From: Actinospineispora acaciae DSM 45401
GTDB lineage: Bacteria; Actinomycetota; Actinomycetes; Mycobacteriales; Pseudonocardiaceae
DNA length: 64,000 bases
NCBI RefSeq assembly: GCF_000620785.1
Contig: NZ_JIAI01000012.1
Coordinates: 1-64,000, forward strand
Direction: 5' to 3'
The notes under the pieces were generated by a model. That model searched no databases. It saw only the letters and a list, made by a program, of their open reading frames with translations, and was not told where the DNA came from. This document shows positions 36,960 to 46,769 of this stretch, in pieces; position 1 is the stretch's first letter, and the number at the start of each line of letters is the position of its first letter. The position numbers and the translations under genes were made by a program.

Positions 36960-37766
36960 ATGAGAGCGCCGAGCGAGCTGGGAACCGGCGGTGAGGGCGC
37001 GCGGGCGCGCACCGGTGGCGTGACGCACGTGGTGCTGCCGGCGTTCAACGAGGAGGGCTCGCTGCCCGCGCTGCTCGGCCGGCTGGCCGCGCTGGCCCGC
37101 GCCGAGCGGGTGGTGGTCTGGGTGGTCGACGACGGCTCCACCGACGGCACCCTCGAGGTCGCGGCGGCGGGCGCCCCCGGCGTCGAAGTCAAGATCGTCT
37201 CCCACGGCCGCAACCTCGGCCTCGGCCGCGCCGTGCAGTCCGGCCTGCGGGCCGTGCTGGAGGTCGCGGAGAAGCTCGACGTGATCGTCGTGATGGACGC
37301 CGACGACACCCACGACCCCCGGCTGATCCGCTCGCTGACCGAGGCGATCGAGTCCGGCGCGGACATCGCGATCTGCTCGCGCTTCGTCCCGGGCGGCGAC
37401 GACAGCACCGCGCCCGCGTTCCGCCGCATGCTGTCCCGGTCGGCCGCCGTGCTGTTCCGCAAGATCCTCCGACTGTCCGAGATCCACGACTTCACCAGCG
37501 GTTACCGGGCCTACCGCTCGGAGCTGCTCACCCGCGCGTTCGGCCACTGGGGCGACCGGCTGATCGAGGAGCGCGGCTTCGCCTGCATGGTCGAGCTGCT
37601 GCTCAAGCTGCGCTACTGCCGGCCGGTCATCGCCGAGGTCCCGCTGGTGCTGCAGTACGACCGCAAGCGAGGCGCCAGCAAGCTGCGACTGCGCCGGACC
37701 ATCGGCCAGTACCTCAAGCTGCTTGTCCGCGACCGGCTCACCCCGGCGCCGTACCGGGCGGTGTGA
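36960..37766 (+). CDS. GT2 polyprenyl-phosphate sugar synthase (DPM1/ArnC/PpgS-like)
   Basis: 268 aa GT-A enzyme: VVLPAFNEEGSLPALL, WVVDDGSTDGT, VVMDADDTHDP with the DxD metal site, and the helix HDFTSGYRAYRSE typical of dolichyl/polyprenyl-phosphate mannose-type synthases. No C-terminal membrane helices, so it is a peripheral enzyme. It should transfer a sugar from a nucleotide donor to polyprenyl phosphate. ATG 36960 follows GGTGGGAGAG. It begins a four-gene run with the oxidoreductase, the EamA-like protein and the deacetylase, separated by 85 bases from the lipoprotein gene. Confidence 0.92.
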   Translation: MRAPSELGTGGEGARARTGGVTHVVLPAFNEEGSLPALLGRLAALARAERVVVWVVDDGSTDGTLEVAAAGAPGVEVKIVSHGRNLGLGRAVQSGLRAVLEVAEKLDVIVVMDADDTHDPRLIRSLTEAIESGADIAICSRFVPGGDDSTAPAFRRMLSRSAAVLFRKILRLSEIHDFTSGYRAYRSELLTRAFGHWGDRLIEERGFACMVELLLKLRYCRPVIAEVPLVLQYDRKRGASKLRLRRTIGQYLKLLVRDRLTPAPYRAV

Positions 37767-37769
37767 GGC

Positions 37770-39098
37770 GTGTCCGCGCGCCCCAGGGTGGGGATCATCG
37801 GCGGCGGCATCTCCGGCCTGGCCGCCGCCCACCGGCTGACCCGGCGCGGGGTCCCGGTGGTGCTGCTGGAGGGCAGCGACCAGCTCGGCGGGCTCGGCAC
37901 GTTCTTCCGGGCGGGCGAGGAGTGGATCGAGCGCTTCTACCACTGCATCATGCCCACCGACGCGCACCTGCTCGCGGTGCTGGCCGAGCTGGGGCTGGCC
38001 GACTCGGTCGAATGGCGTAAAACCCGGATGGGCCTGATCGTCGACAATGTCAGGTATCCGTTCAACACGGCCGCCGACCTGCTCCGGTTCCGCCCGCTGA
38101 CGCTGCCGCAACGGGTGCGCCTGGGCGTTGTCTCGGTGTTGTTGCGCCGCCTCGGCGAGGGCAAGGACCTGGACAACATTCGCACCGAGGAATGGCTGCG
38201 CGGACTGTACGGCGACGCGATCTGGGAACGACTTTTCCGGGGGCTGTTCGCCTCGAAGTTCGGGCCCGCGGTCGGCGATGTCCCGGCGCTGTACCTGTGG
38301 CAGCGAATGGGCAGGGAAAAGAACGTCTCGGTGCGCGGTTACCCGGACGGCGGCTACAAATCAATCATCGAAGGCCTCCGGGCGAGCATCGAGGCCGGCG
38401 GCGGCCTGGTCCGCACCCGCGCCCCGGTGTCGTCGCTGAGCGCCTCGCCGTCGGGCTGCCGGATGGTGCTGCCCGACGGCACGGCGGTGGACACCGACTG
38501 GGTGGTCTCGACGGCCCCGCTGCCGCTGCTGCGGCGGGTCGCGGACGCCGAGCTGTCCACGCGGCTGCCCACGATCGACCTGCGCTACCAGGGCGTGGTC
38601 AACGCGGTGTTCTTCCTGGACCGACCGCTGGAGGGCCGCTACTGGTCACCGGTGCTCGACTCCGGCACCGAGTTCGACGGCGTGGTCGACATGTCCGCGC
38701 TGACCGGCACCACCCGCCACGGTCACCTCGTCTACACCATGCGTTACACCGACCGTTCGTCCGCGCTGTTCGCCGAGGACGAGCGGGCCATCGCCGAACG
38801 CTGGTCGGCGCAACTGCTGGCGCTGTATCCGGACCTGCGCCCGGAGATCCTGGACGTTCGGATCTTCAAGGCGCCGTTCGTGGAGCCGGTCTACCCGCTC
38901 GGGTACGCCGCGCTCCGCCCGCCGGTCGAGATCCCCGGAACCCGGCTGCTGCTGGCCACCTCCGGCCAGGTGTACCCGAACGTGACCAGCTGGAACTCCA
39001 GCGTCGGCCTGGCCAACGAGGTGGTGGACGGCCTGCTCGCGCGGCCGGAGCTCGCCCCGCGCCCCGCGCAGCTCGCCGGCGAGCGGGGTGGTCGCTGA
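37770..39098 (+). CDS. NAD(P)/FAD-dependent oxidoreductase (amine-oxidase/PPOX-like)
   Basis: 442 aa. The FAD-binding Rossmann motif is VGIIGGGISGLAAAHRL with the following LEGSDQLGGLG, and the C-terminal FAD contact is GQVYPNVTSWNSSVGLANEV. The middle has an HCIMPTD substrate-side segment. No signal or membrane helix. Homologues in glycan loci are annotated as FAD oxidoreductases of unknown substrate. The partner genes suggest an activated or lipid-linked sugar. GTG 37770 lies 3 bases after the GT2 stop; its stop touches the next ATG. Confidence 0.85.
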   Translation: MSARPRVGIIGGGISGLAAAHRLTRRGVPVVLLEGSDQLGGLGTFFRAGEEWIERFYHCIMPTDAHLLAVLAELGLADSVEWRKTRMGLIVDNVRYPFNTAADLLRFRPLTLPQRVRLGVVSVLLRRLGEGKDLDNIRTEEWLRGLYGDAIWERLFRGLFASKFGPAVGDVPALYLWQRMGREKNVSVRGYPDGGYKSIIEGLRASIEAGGGLVRTRAPVSSLSASPSGCRMVLPDGTAVDTDWVVSTAPLPLLRRVADAELSTRLPTIDLRYQGVVNAVFFLDRPLEGRYWSPVLDSGTEFDGVVDMSALTGTTRHGHLVYTMRYTDRSSALFAEDERAIAERWSAQLLALYPDLRPEILDVRIFKAPFVEPVYPLGYAALRPPVEIPGTRLLLATSGQVYPNVTSWNSSVGLANEVVDGLLARPELAPRPAQLAGERGGR

Positions 39099-39946
39099 TG
39101 CTCGGCTACCTGGAGCTGGTGCTGGCCGCCACCGCGTACGCCGGCGGCATCGTGGCGCAGACCGTCGCCGCCCGCCGCGCGGAACGCCGCGACCGCATCG
39201 ACCCCGGCCTGCTGCTGCGGCTGGCCCGCGACCGGCTCTACCTGGTCGGGTTCGCCGCCCAGGTGCTCGGGTTCGCGTCGTCGTTCCTGGCCAGGGAGAC
39301 GCTGCCGCTCTACCTGGTGCAGGCCGGGTCGTCGGCCGCGGTCGGGCTGGCCACCCTGTTCGGCGTGCTGGCGCTGGGCTGGACGGTGCGCCGGGGCGAG
39401 CTGGTCGCGGTGGCGATCATGGCGGCCGGGTTGATCCTGCTGGTCGGCGCGTCGCGGCCGTCGGTCGCCGCCGAGCTGCCCGGGCTCGCGGTGGTGGGCC
39501 TGGCCGGCGTGCTGGTGCTGGTCGGGCTCGCCGCGGTGCCCGCCGCCCGGCTGGGCGGGCGGACCGGCGCGGTGGCGCTGGGCGTGCTCGGCGGCGTGGC
39601 GTTCGCGGTGCTCGCGGTGGTCGGGCGCCCGCTGGCCGGCCTGCCGCTCACGGAGCTGCCGGTACAGCCCTCGGCGTGGCTGATGGTCGCGGCCGCGCTG
39701 CTCGGCCAGTACCTGCTCGCGTCCGCCCTGCAACGGGGCCGAACCACCGCGACGATGGCCTCGCTGGACTCCACCACCACGGTGTTCGCCTCGGTGGCCG
39801 GCCTGACCCTGCTCGCCGACCGGGCCGCCGACGGGCGGGGCGCCTGGGTGCCGCTGGGCCTGGCGCTCGTGGTCGGCGCGATCATCGCGCTGGCCGCCAC
39901 CCCGGTCCGCGCCCCGGCCCGACCTGCCGCACTGGAGCGGACGTGA
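39098..39946 (+). CDS. EamA/DMT-like multi-pass membrane protein
   Basis: 282 aa with about nine membrane helices and short loops. The order and the motif TLPLYLVQAGSSAAVGLATL recall the drug/metabolite transporter (EamA) fold, of which ArnE/ArnF lipid-sugar flippases are small members. There is a second similar half ending GRTTATMASLDSTTTVFASV. It is inserted between the FAD enzyme and the deacetylase with 1-4 base overlaps on both sides, so a role in flipping the lipid-linked sugar is likely but inferred. Confidence 0.82.
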   Translation: MLGYLELVLAATAYAGGIVAQTVAARRAERRDRIDPGLLLRLARDRLYLVGFAAQVLGFASSFLARETLPLYLVQAGSSAAVGLATLFGVLALGWTVRRGELVAVAIMAAGLILLVGASRPSVAAELPGLAVVGLAGVLVLVGLAAVPAARLGGRTGAVALGVLGGVAFAVLAVVGRPLAGLPLTELPVQPSAWLMVAAALLGQYLLASALQRGRTTATMASLDSTTTVFASVAGLTLLADRAADGRGAWVPLGLALVVGAIIALAATPVRAPARPAALERT

Positions 39947-40887
39947 CCGCCGCGCGCCTGGTCGCCAGCGTGTCGTTCGACCTGGACAACCTCTGGTGCT
40001 ACCTCAAGGCGTACGGCGACCCGGACTGGGAGCGCCGCCCCAGCTACCTGGACGCGGTGATCCCGGCCATGATCGACCTGTTCGGCTCGCGGGGCATCAG
40101 GAGCACCGTGTTCGTGGTCGGCGCCGACGCGGTCCGCGACGACGGCGCCCGCGCGGTGGCCGCGATCGCGAAGGCCGGCCACGAGGTCGGCAACCACTCC
40201 TACGAGCACGAGCCGTGGCTGCACCACTACACCCGCGAACAGCTCGACGACGAGCTGGCCGCCACCGAGCGGGCACTGGAGGCGGCCGGCGCGCCACGCC
40301 CGCGCGGGTTCCGCGCACCCGGCTACAGCCTGCCGCCGCTGCTCATCGACGCGCTCGCGCACCGGGGCTACCGCTACGACGCCAGCACGCTGCCGACCTG
40401 GATCGGGCCGATCCTGCGCGCCTACTACTTCCGGGGCGCGCGCCTCACGCCGGGTCAGCGGGCCACCCGGGGCGAGATGTTCGGCGGGCTGATCGACGGG
40501 TGCCGGCCGATCCGCCCGTTCACCTGGCGCGGGCGCTACGGCGGCGGCCCGGTGCTGGAGATCCCGGTGACCACGTTCCCGCTGCTGCGGATCCCGATCC
40601 ACGCCTCGTACATCCTGCGCCTGCACCAGGCCTCGCCGAGGCTGGCCAAGGCGTACTTCCGGGCGGCCGTGCGGGCCTGCCAGGCGGTCCGCCTCGGCCC
40701 GTCGATCCTGCTGCACCCGACCGACCTGCTCGACCACCGCGCCGCCCCCGGCATGGAGTTCTTCCCGACCATGGCGGTGCCCTCGGCGCAGAAGCGGGCA
40801 CTGGTCGGCTGGATGCTCGACCATCTCGCCGCCCGCTTCGACGTGGTCGGCACCGGGGAGCACACCCGCCGTCTCACCGACCTCTGA
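39943..40887 (+). CDS. Polysaccharide deacetylase family protein (CE4/ArnD-like)
   Basis: 314 aa. The metal triad is intact: Asp in ASVSFDLDN and His-x3-His in GNHSYEHEP. The downstream motifs FRAPGYSLPP and LLHPTDLLDH complete the NodB fold. No signal peptide is seen, so it probably acts in the cytoplasm on a lipid-linked or nucleotide substrate like ArnD/NaxD, and not on a secreted polymer. GTG 39943 overlaps the previous stop (GTGA). It ends the inserted glycan segment; ctaJ follows after 37 bases. Confidence 0.9.
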   Translation: MTAARLVASVSFDLDNLWCYLKAYGDPDWERRPSYLDAVIPAMIDLFGSRGIRSTVFVVGADAVRDDGARAVAAIAKAGHEVGNHSYEHEPWLHHYTREQLDDELAATERALEAAGAPRPRGFRAPGYSLPPLLIDALAHRGYRYDASTLPTWIGPILRAYYFRGARLTPGQRATRGEMFGGLIDGCRPIRPFTWRGRYGGGPVLEIPVTTFPLLRIPIHASYILRLHQASPRLAKAYFRAAVRACQAVRLGPSILLHPTDLLDHRAAPGMEFFPTMAVPSAQKRALVGWMLDHLAARFDVVGTGEHTRRLTDL

Positions 40888-40924
40888 TCGATCACGCGCG
40901 GCACGTCAACTACCCTGGGCGGCT

Positions 40925-41170
40925 GTGAGCGTCCTGCAGACCGTGCTGCTCTATGTGGCGGTACCCGCCGCGCTGTTCCTGCTGATATCGCTGCTCGCGG
41001 CCGGGCGGCGGCTGTTCCGCCGGCCCAGGTACCGCCCCGGCGAGCCGTGGAACTACCCGCCGGTCTGGTGGAGCGCGAACCCGGAGGGCGCCGGGCTGCC
41101 GGACCCGGCCGAGCACGAGCACGCCGAGCCGGCGCGCACCAGCCGAGGAGGAGCACATGGCAGCTGGTGA
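40925..41170 (+). CDS. ctaJ: aa3-type cytochrome oxidase accessory subunit CtaJ
   Basis: 81 aa. One N-terminal membrane helix (VLLYVAVPAALFLLISLLA) is followed by RRPRYRPGEPWNYPPVWWSA, which matches my memory of the actinobacterial CtaJ family found in the mycobacterial III2IV2 supercomplex. GTG 40925 is 10 bases after TACCCT, so the transcript may be leaderless. The last 14 bases overlap the DUF5130 gene. The same gene pair before pepN is found, as recalled, in mycobacteria. It marks the point where the conserved backbone resumes. Confidence 0.75.
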   Translation: MSVLQTVLLYVAVPAALFLLISLLAAGRRLFRRPRYRPGEPWNYPPVWWSANPEGAGLPDPAEHEHAEPARTSRGGAHGSW

Positions 41171-41717
41171 GCTTGCCCAGACCACCGAGACCGAGGTCGC
41201 CCACGGGGCGCCCGCCGGGACCGACGCCGCCCACGGCGCCCACGGCCACGAGGTGCGCAAGGCCGAGCCCGAGGACCTGCCGCTGGGCTCCGTGGTGACC
41301 AACTCCGGCCGGGTCTCCGCCGCGACCGAGTTCAACATCGACGAGCCGGCCGTCTCGCCGTTCTCCGCCGTGCAGCTCACCCGGCTCGACGAGGCGCTCA
41401 CCCTGGTCAGCCGGCACACCCAGCTGCGCTTCTCGATCTACCTGGGCGACCTGGGCGACGACTCGCACGCCGGCGCCCTGGCCCTGCACGACCAGCTCGG
41501 CCCGGCCGGCGCCGACTCCGTACTCATCGCCGCCGACCCGAACCGCCACAACGTCGACATCGTCACCGGCTCCGTGGCCCGCGTCCGCCTCGCCGACCGC
41601 GCCTGCAAGCTCGCGGTGATGAGCATGATCGCCTCGTTCAAGGAAGGCGACCTGCTCGGCGGCCTCCTCAGCGGCCTGCGCATGCTCTCCGACCAGGCCG
41701 GCACCCCGCACCACTAG
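41157..41717 (+). CDS. DUF5130 family protein (Rv2468c-like)
   Basis: 186 aa. After a charged disordered start the domain ALTLVSRHTQLRFSIYLGDL followed by HDQLGPAGADSVLIAADPN resembles the TPM-like fold of the DUF5130 family, which is restricted to Actinobacteria. No membrane segment is seen. ATG 41157 overlaps ctaJ, and AGGAGGAG lies just upstream, which fixes the start. Function unknown; position next to ctaJ and pepN is conserved. A strong palindromic element follows the stop. Confidence 0.85.
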   Translation: MAAGELAQTTETEVAHGAPAGTDAAHGAHGHEVRKAEPEDLPLGSVVTNSGRVSAATEFNIDEPAVSPFSAVQLTRLDEALTLVSRHTQLRFSIYLGDLGDDSHAGALALHDQLGPAGADSVLIAADPNRHNVDIVTGSVARVRLADRACKLAVMSMIASFKEGDLLGGLLSGLRMLSDQAGTPHH

Positions 41718-41725
41718 CCATAAGC

Positions 41726-41794
41726 CCAGCTCACCACCCGTGAGTGGCTAGCGTTGTCATAGCAACGCTAACCACTCACGGGTTCTGACCAGCG
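41726..41794. repeat. 69-bp palindromic element, copy A (bidirectional terminator)
   Basis: Arms of 20 bases at 41737-41756 and 41763-41782 enclose the 6-base centre TCATAG, with one C/A mismatch. Flanks CCAGCTCACCA and TTCTGACCAGCG are shared with copy B at 45168-45236 in inverted orientation, so the unit is 69 bp. It sits between the convergent DUF5130 and pepN genes and is ideally placed to terminate both. Confidence 0.92.
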
Positions 41795-41797
41795 GGT

Positions 41798-44359
41798 TTA
41801 CGAGCGGTCGAACTCGCGGGCGGCCAGGGCTCGGACGACGCCGGCGCGGCCTTCGGAGACCAGCCGGCGCAGGGCCGGCGGGTGCGACTCGGAGGCCAGC
41901 CAGGCGTCGGCGGCGTCCACGGTGTCCTTGTCCACGGCCCAGGACGGGAACAGGCCGAGGACGACCGGTTGCGCGCGCTCGCTGGTGCGCCGCTTCCAGA
42001 CGTCGGCGACCTCGGCGAAGTAGCGTTCGGTGTACGGCGCGAGCAGCCCGCGCTGTGCCGGGTGGGAGAACCCGGAGATGATCGCGTCGCTCACCGCATT
42101 GGGCAGCGTGTCGTCGTGCACCGCGCGCTGCCAGGCCCGTTCCTTGGCCTCGGCGGTGGGCACCAGCGAGCGAGCCCGCTCGGCCTGCCGCTCGCCGGCG
42201 GAGGTGGCGTCGCGCTCCTGCTCGGCCGCGATCTCCGCCTCGCCGGCCCGCCCGTGCGCCACCAGCGCCTGCAGCAGCCGCCAGCGCAGGTCGGTGTCCA
42301 CGACCAGCCCGTCCAGCACGTCCGTGCCCGCCAGCCAGCCGGCCAGCACGTCCAGCTTCGCGTCGTCCAGCACGCTGCCGGTCAGCGAGTTCACCGCGAC
42401 CAGCTGGCCGTCCGAACCCGGCTCCGCGGCACGGGCCATGCCCAGCAGCGCGTCGGTGATCATCGGCCAGCCCGACTCCGCCGCCCAGCCCGGCTCCGCG
42501 TACGACGCGACGGCCGTCTGGGCCTGCAGCAGCAGCCGCTGCACCACGCCGGTCTCGCTGTCCCGCCCGGCCCCGCCGGCCACCAGCGCGGCGAAGTCGC
42601 GGGCCTTGAGCTCGGCGTCCCTGGTCATCTCCCAGGCCGCCGACCAGCACAGCGTGCGCGGCAGCGGCTCCACGATGTCCGCGATTCTGTCGACCAGCGA
42701 CGCTAGTGACTCTGCGTCAAGCCGCAGCGCGCCGTACGTCAGGTCGTCGTCGTTGACCAGCACCAGCTTGCCGCGCGGCACCCCGACCAGCTCCGGCACC
42801 TCGGTGCGCTCGCCGGAGACGTCCACCTCCACCCGGTGCGTCCGCACCAGCTTCCCGTCGACGTCGTCGTAGATGCCCACCGCCAGCCGGTGCGTCCGCA
42901 GCTCGCCGGCACCAGGCCGCGCGCCGCCCTGCCGGACCGCGAACGACTCGAACGTCCCGTCCGAGCGCAGCGTGAACTCCGGGCGCAGCAGGTTCAGCCC
43001 GGTGGTACGCAGCCACTGCGCGCCCCAGTCCGACAGATCCCGCCCGGACGCCTTCTCCAGCGCGCCGAGCAGGTCGTCGAAGGTGGCGTTGCCCCAGGCG
43101 TGCGCCTCGAAGTACGCGCGCAGCCCGGCCAGGAACGGCTCCAGCCCGACGTAGGCCACCAGCTGCTTGAGCACCGAGGCGCCCTTGGCGTAGGTGATCC
43201 CGTCGAAGTTGACCTCCACGGCGGCCAGGTCAGGGATGTCGGCGGCCACCGGGTGCGTGGACGGCAGCTGGTCCTGCCGGTACGCCCAGGACTTCTCCAC
43301 GTTCGCGAACGTCGTCCAGGAGCCGGTGTACTCGGTCGCGTTGGCCTGGCAGAGCACGGACGCCCAGGTGGCGAACGACTCGTTCAGCCACAGGTCGTCC
43401 CACCAGCGCATGGTGACCAGGTCGCCGAACCACATGTGCGCCATCTCGTGCAGCACGGTCTCCGCGCGCCGCTCGTAGAGGTACTTGGTGACCCGGGACC
43501 GGAAGACGTAGTCCTCCAGGAACGTCACGGCGCCGGCGTTCTCCATCGCGCCGGCGTTGAACTCCGGCACGAACAGCTGGTCGTACTTGCCGAACGGGTA
43601 CCGCACACCAAAGCTGCGATGGTAGAAGTCGAAGCCCTGCTTGGTCTCGGTGAACAGCCGCTCGGCGTCCATGTGCCCGGCCAGCGAGGCGCGGCAGTAG
43701 ATGCCGAGCGGTATGCCGTCATGCTCCTCGTGCCAGGACGCATACGGCCCGGCGATCAGCGCGACCAGGTAGGTGCTGATGATCTCCGAGGTGGCGAACC
43801 GGTGGACCACGGCGCCGTTCGCGCCGGGCGAGGTCTCGGCGACCGCGTTCGAGACCACCTTCCAGTCCGAGGGCGCGGTCACCGTGAGCCGGTAGCGGCC
43901 CTTGAGGTCGGGCTGGTCGAAGCAGGTGAACATGCGCTTCGCGTCGGCGGTCTCGAACTGGGAGTACAGGTACACCGCGTCGTCCACCGGGTCGACGAAC
44001 CGGTGCAGGCCCTCGCCGGTGTTCATGTAGCGGGCGGTGGCGCGGACGGTCAGCTCGTTGCGCTCGGCCAGGTTCGGCAGCGCGATGCCGTCCTCCTCGC
44101 GGTAGCCGGAGACGTCCAGCTCGGTGCCGTTGAGCACGGCGGAGTGCACGTCGGCGGCGACCAGGTCGATCCAGCTGTCCGCGCCGGGCCGCGCGCAGGC
44201 GAAGCGCACGGTCGTGGTGCTGGCGAAGGTCTCGGTGCCGGGGCGGCCGGCGCCGTCGGTGAGGTCCAGCTCGATGTCGTAGTCGATGGTCGAGCCGGGG
44301 ACGGTCAGCAGCGCGGCGCGCTGTTCGGCCGCTGTGCGGGTCAGGTTCGGGGCGGCCAC
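41798..44359 (-). CDS. pepN: Aminopeptidase N (M1 family)
   Basis: 853 aa, the usual size for actinobacterial PepN. The exopeptidase motif GAMEN is at 270-274 and the zinc site HEMAH at 304-308, with the distal Glu327 in WLNESFA. It removes N-terminal residues from peptides in the cytoplasm; no signal peptide. The ERAP1-like C-terminal helical domain is complete. ATG 44359 gives the canonical start. Synteny with Rv2467 (recalled). It is divergent from the nitroreductase-like gene, and its 3' end abuts palindromic copy A. Confidence 0.97.
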   Translation of the reverse strand: MAAPNLTRTAAEQRAALLTVPGSTIDYDIELDLTDGAGRPGTETFASTTTVRFACARPGADSWIDLVAADVHSAVLNGTELDVSGYREEDGIALPNLAERNELTVRATARYMNTGEGLHRFVDPVDDAVYLYSQFETADAKRMFTCFDQPDLKGRYRLTVTAPSDWKVVSNAVAETSPGANGAVVHRFATSEIISTYLVALIAGPYASWHEEHDGIPLGIYCRASLAGHMDAERLFTETKQGFDFYHRSFGVRYPFGKYDQLFVPEFNAGAMENAGAVTFLEDYVFRSRVTKYLYERRAETVLHEMAHMWFGDLVTMRWWDDLWLNESFATWASVLCQANATEYTGSWTTFANVEKSWAYRQDQLPSTHPVAADIPDLAAVEVNFDGITYAKGASVLKQLVAYVGLEPFLAGLRAYFEAHAWGNATFDDLLGALEKASGRDLSDWGAQWLRTTGLNLLRPEFTLRSDGTFESFAVRQGGARPGAGELRTHRLAVGIYDDVDGKLVRTHRVEVDVSGERTEVPELVGVPRGKLVLVNDDDLTYGALRLDAESLASLVDRIADIVEPLPRTLCWSAAWEMTRDAELKARDFAALVAGGAGRDSETGVVQRLLLQAQTAVASYAEPGWAAESGWPMITDALLGMARAAEPGSDGQLVAVNSLTGSVLDDAKLDVLAGWLAGTDVLDGLVVDTDLRWRLLQALVAHGRAGEAEIAAEQERDATSAGERQAERARSLVPTAEAKERAWQRAVHDDTLPNAVSDAIISGFSHPAQRGLLAPYTERYFAEVADVWKRRTSERAQPVVLGLFPSWAVDKDTVDAADAWLASESHPPALRRLVSEGRAGVVRALAAREFDRS

Positions 44360-44535
44360 GGGTCTCCTGTCGTGTCTCGCTTCGTCGTCTTTACAGCGTC
44401 GTGCAGCCGCGATCCAACCACGTCAACGCCGGAGAGGTGGATCGAGTTCTCGTTCCGGTGATGTCACGGAACATCGCGCGATGATCGATTGTTGCGCGTT
44501 GCAGGACTAGTCCGAGCGACGGGAGACCGTGTCAC

Positions 44536-45150
44536 ATGTCTGACTCCAAGACGGCCAAGGTGGACTTCTGGTTCGACCCGCTGTGCCCGTGGGCGTGGCT
44601 GACCTCGCGGTGGATCCTCGAGGTCCGCAAGGTGCGCGACATCGACCTGAACTTCCACGTGATGAGCCTGTCCGTGCTCAACTCCGGCCGGGACGTCGAC
44701 GATCGGTACCGCCAGCTGCTGGACAGGGGCTGGGGTCCGGTGCGGGTGTGCATCGCCGCGGCCAAGGAGCACGGCCAGCAGGTGTTGGAGCCGCTGTACA
44801 CCGCGATGGGCACCCGCCGGCACAACCAGGGCAACGAGGACTTCGACGTGATCATCAAGGAGGCGCTGGCCGAGGTCGGCCTGCCCGCCTCCCTGGCCGA
44901 GGCGGCCACCAGCACCGAGTACGACGAGGAGCTCAAGGCCAGCCACCACGCCGGCATGGACCCGGTCGGCCTGGACGTCGGCACCCCGACCATCCACGTC
45001 GACGGCGTGGCGTTCTTCGGCCCGGTGATCTCCAAGTCGCCGCGCGGCGAGGAGGCCGGCCAGCTCTTCGACGCCGCCCGCACGCTCGCCAACTACCCGC
45101 ACTTCTTCGAGCTGAAGCGCACCCGCACGGAGAGCCCCGACTTCAGCTAG
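44536..45150 (+). CDS. Mycothiol-dependent nitroreductase family protein (Rv2466c-like, DsbA fold)
   Basis: 204 aa DsbA-fold protein. The active site DFWFDPLCPWAW has Cys17 but Ala20 where Rv2466c (recalled) has the second Cys of CPWC, so this is a monothiol version. HHAGMDPVGLDVGTPTIHVD and FFGPVISKSPRGEEAG with the cis-Pro TPT match the family closely. The family uses mycothiol to reduce disulphides or nitro-compounds in the cytoplasm. ATG 44536 follows GGGAGAC. It is divergent from pepN, as in mycobacteria, and followed by palindromic copy B. Confidence 0.92.
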   Translation: MSDSKTAKVDFWFDPLCPWAWLTSRWILEVRKVRDIDLNFHVMSLSVLNSGRDVDDRYRQLLDRGWGPVRVCIAAAKEHGQQVLEPLYTAMGTRRHNQGNEDFDVIIKEALAEVGLPASLAEAATSTEYDEELKASHHAGMDPVGLDVGTPTIHVDGVAFFGPVISKSPRGEEAGQLFDAARTLANYPHFFELKRTRTESPDFS

Positions 45151-45167
45151 CCGCCCCCCGCGGTAAT

Positions 45168-45236
45168 CGCTGGTCAGAACCCGTGAGTGGTTAGCGTTGT
45201 CATAGCAACGCTAACCACTCACGGGTGGTGAGCTGG
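45168..45236. repeat. 69-bp palindromic element, copy B (inverted relative to copy A)
   Basis: Perfect 20-base arms at 45180-45199 and 45206-45225 around TCATAG. The flanks CGCTGGTCAGAA and TGGTGAGCTGG are the reverse complement of those in copy A. It lies 17 bases after the nitroreductase-like stop and should terminate that gene. Together the two copies bracket about 3.4 kb. Confidence 0.92.
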
Positions 45237-45276
45237 ACAAATGCGGCGGGGCCGGGGCGGTGCGAGGATGGGGCGC

Positions 45277-46704
<1,428 letters not shown>

Positions 46705-46769
46705 CGGTCCGGGAGTTATAACAAGCTCTCCCTCTCGCGGGTGACGGTGACGGAATACGCTGTGGGGCG

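Noticed and set aside
18950..40924. Secondary-metabolite (PKS/NRPS) gene cluster
   Set aside because: No ketosynthase, adenylation, condensation or terpene synthase genes; content is glycan assembly.
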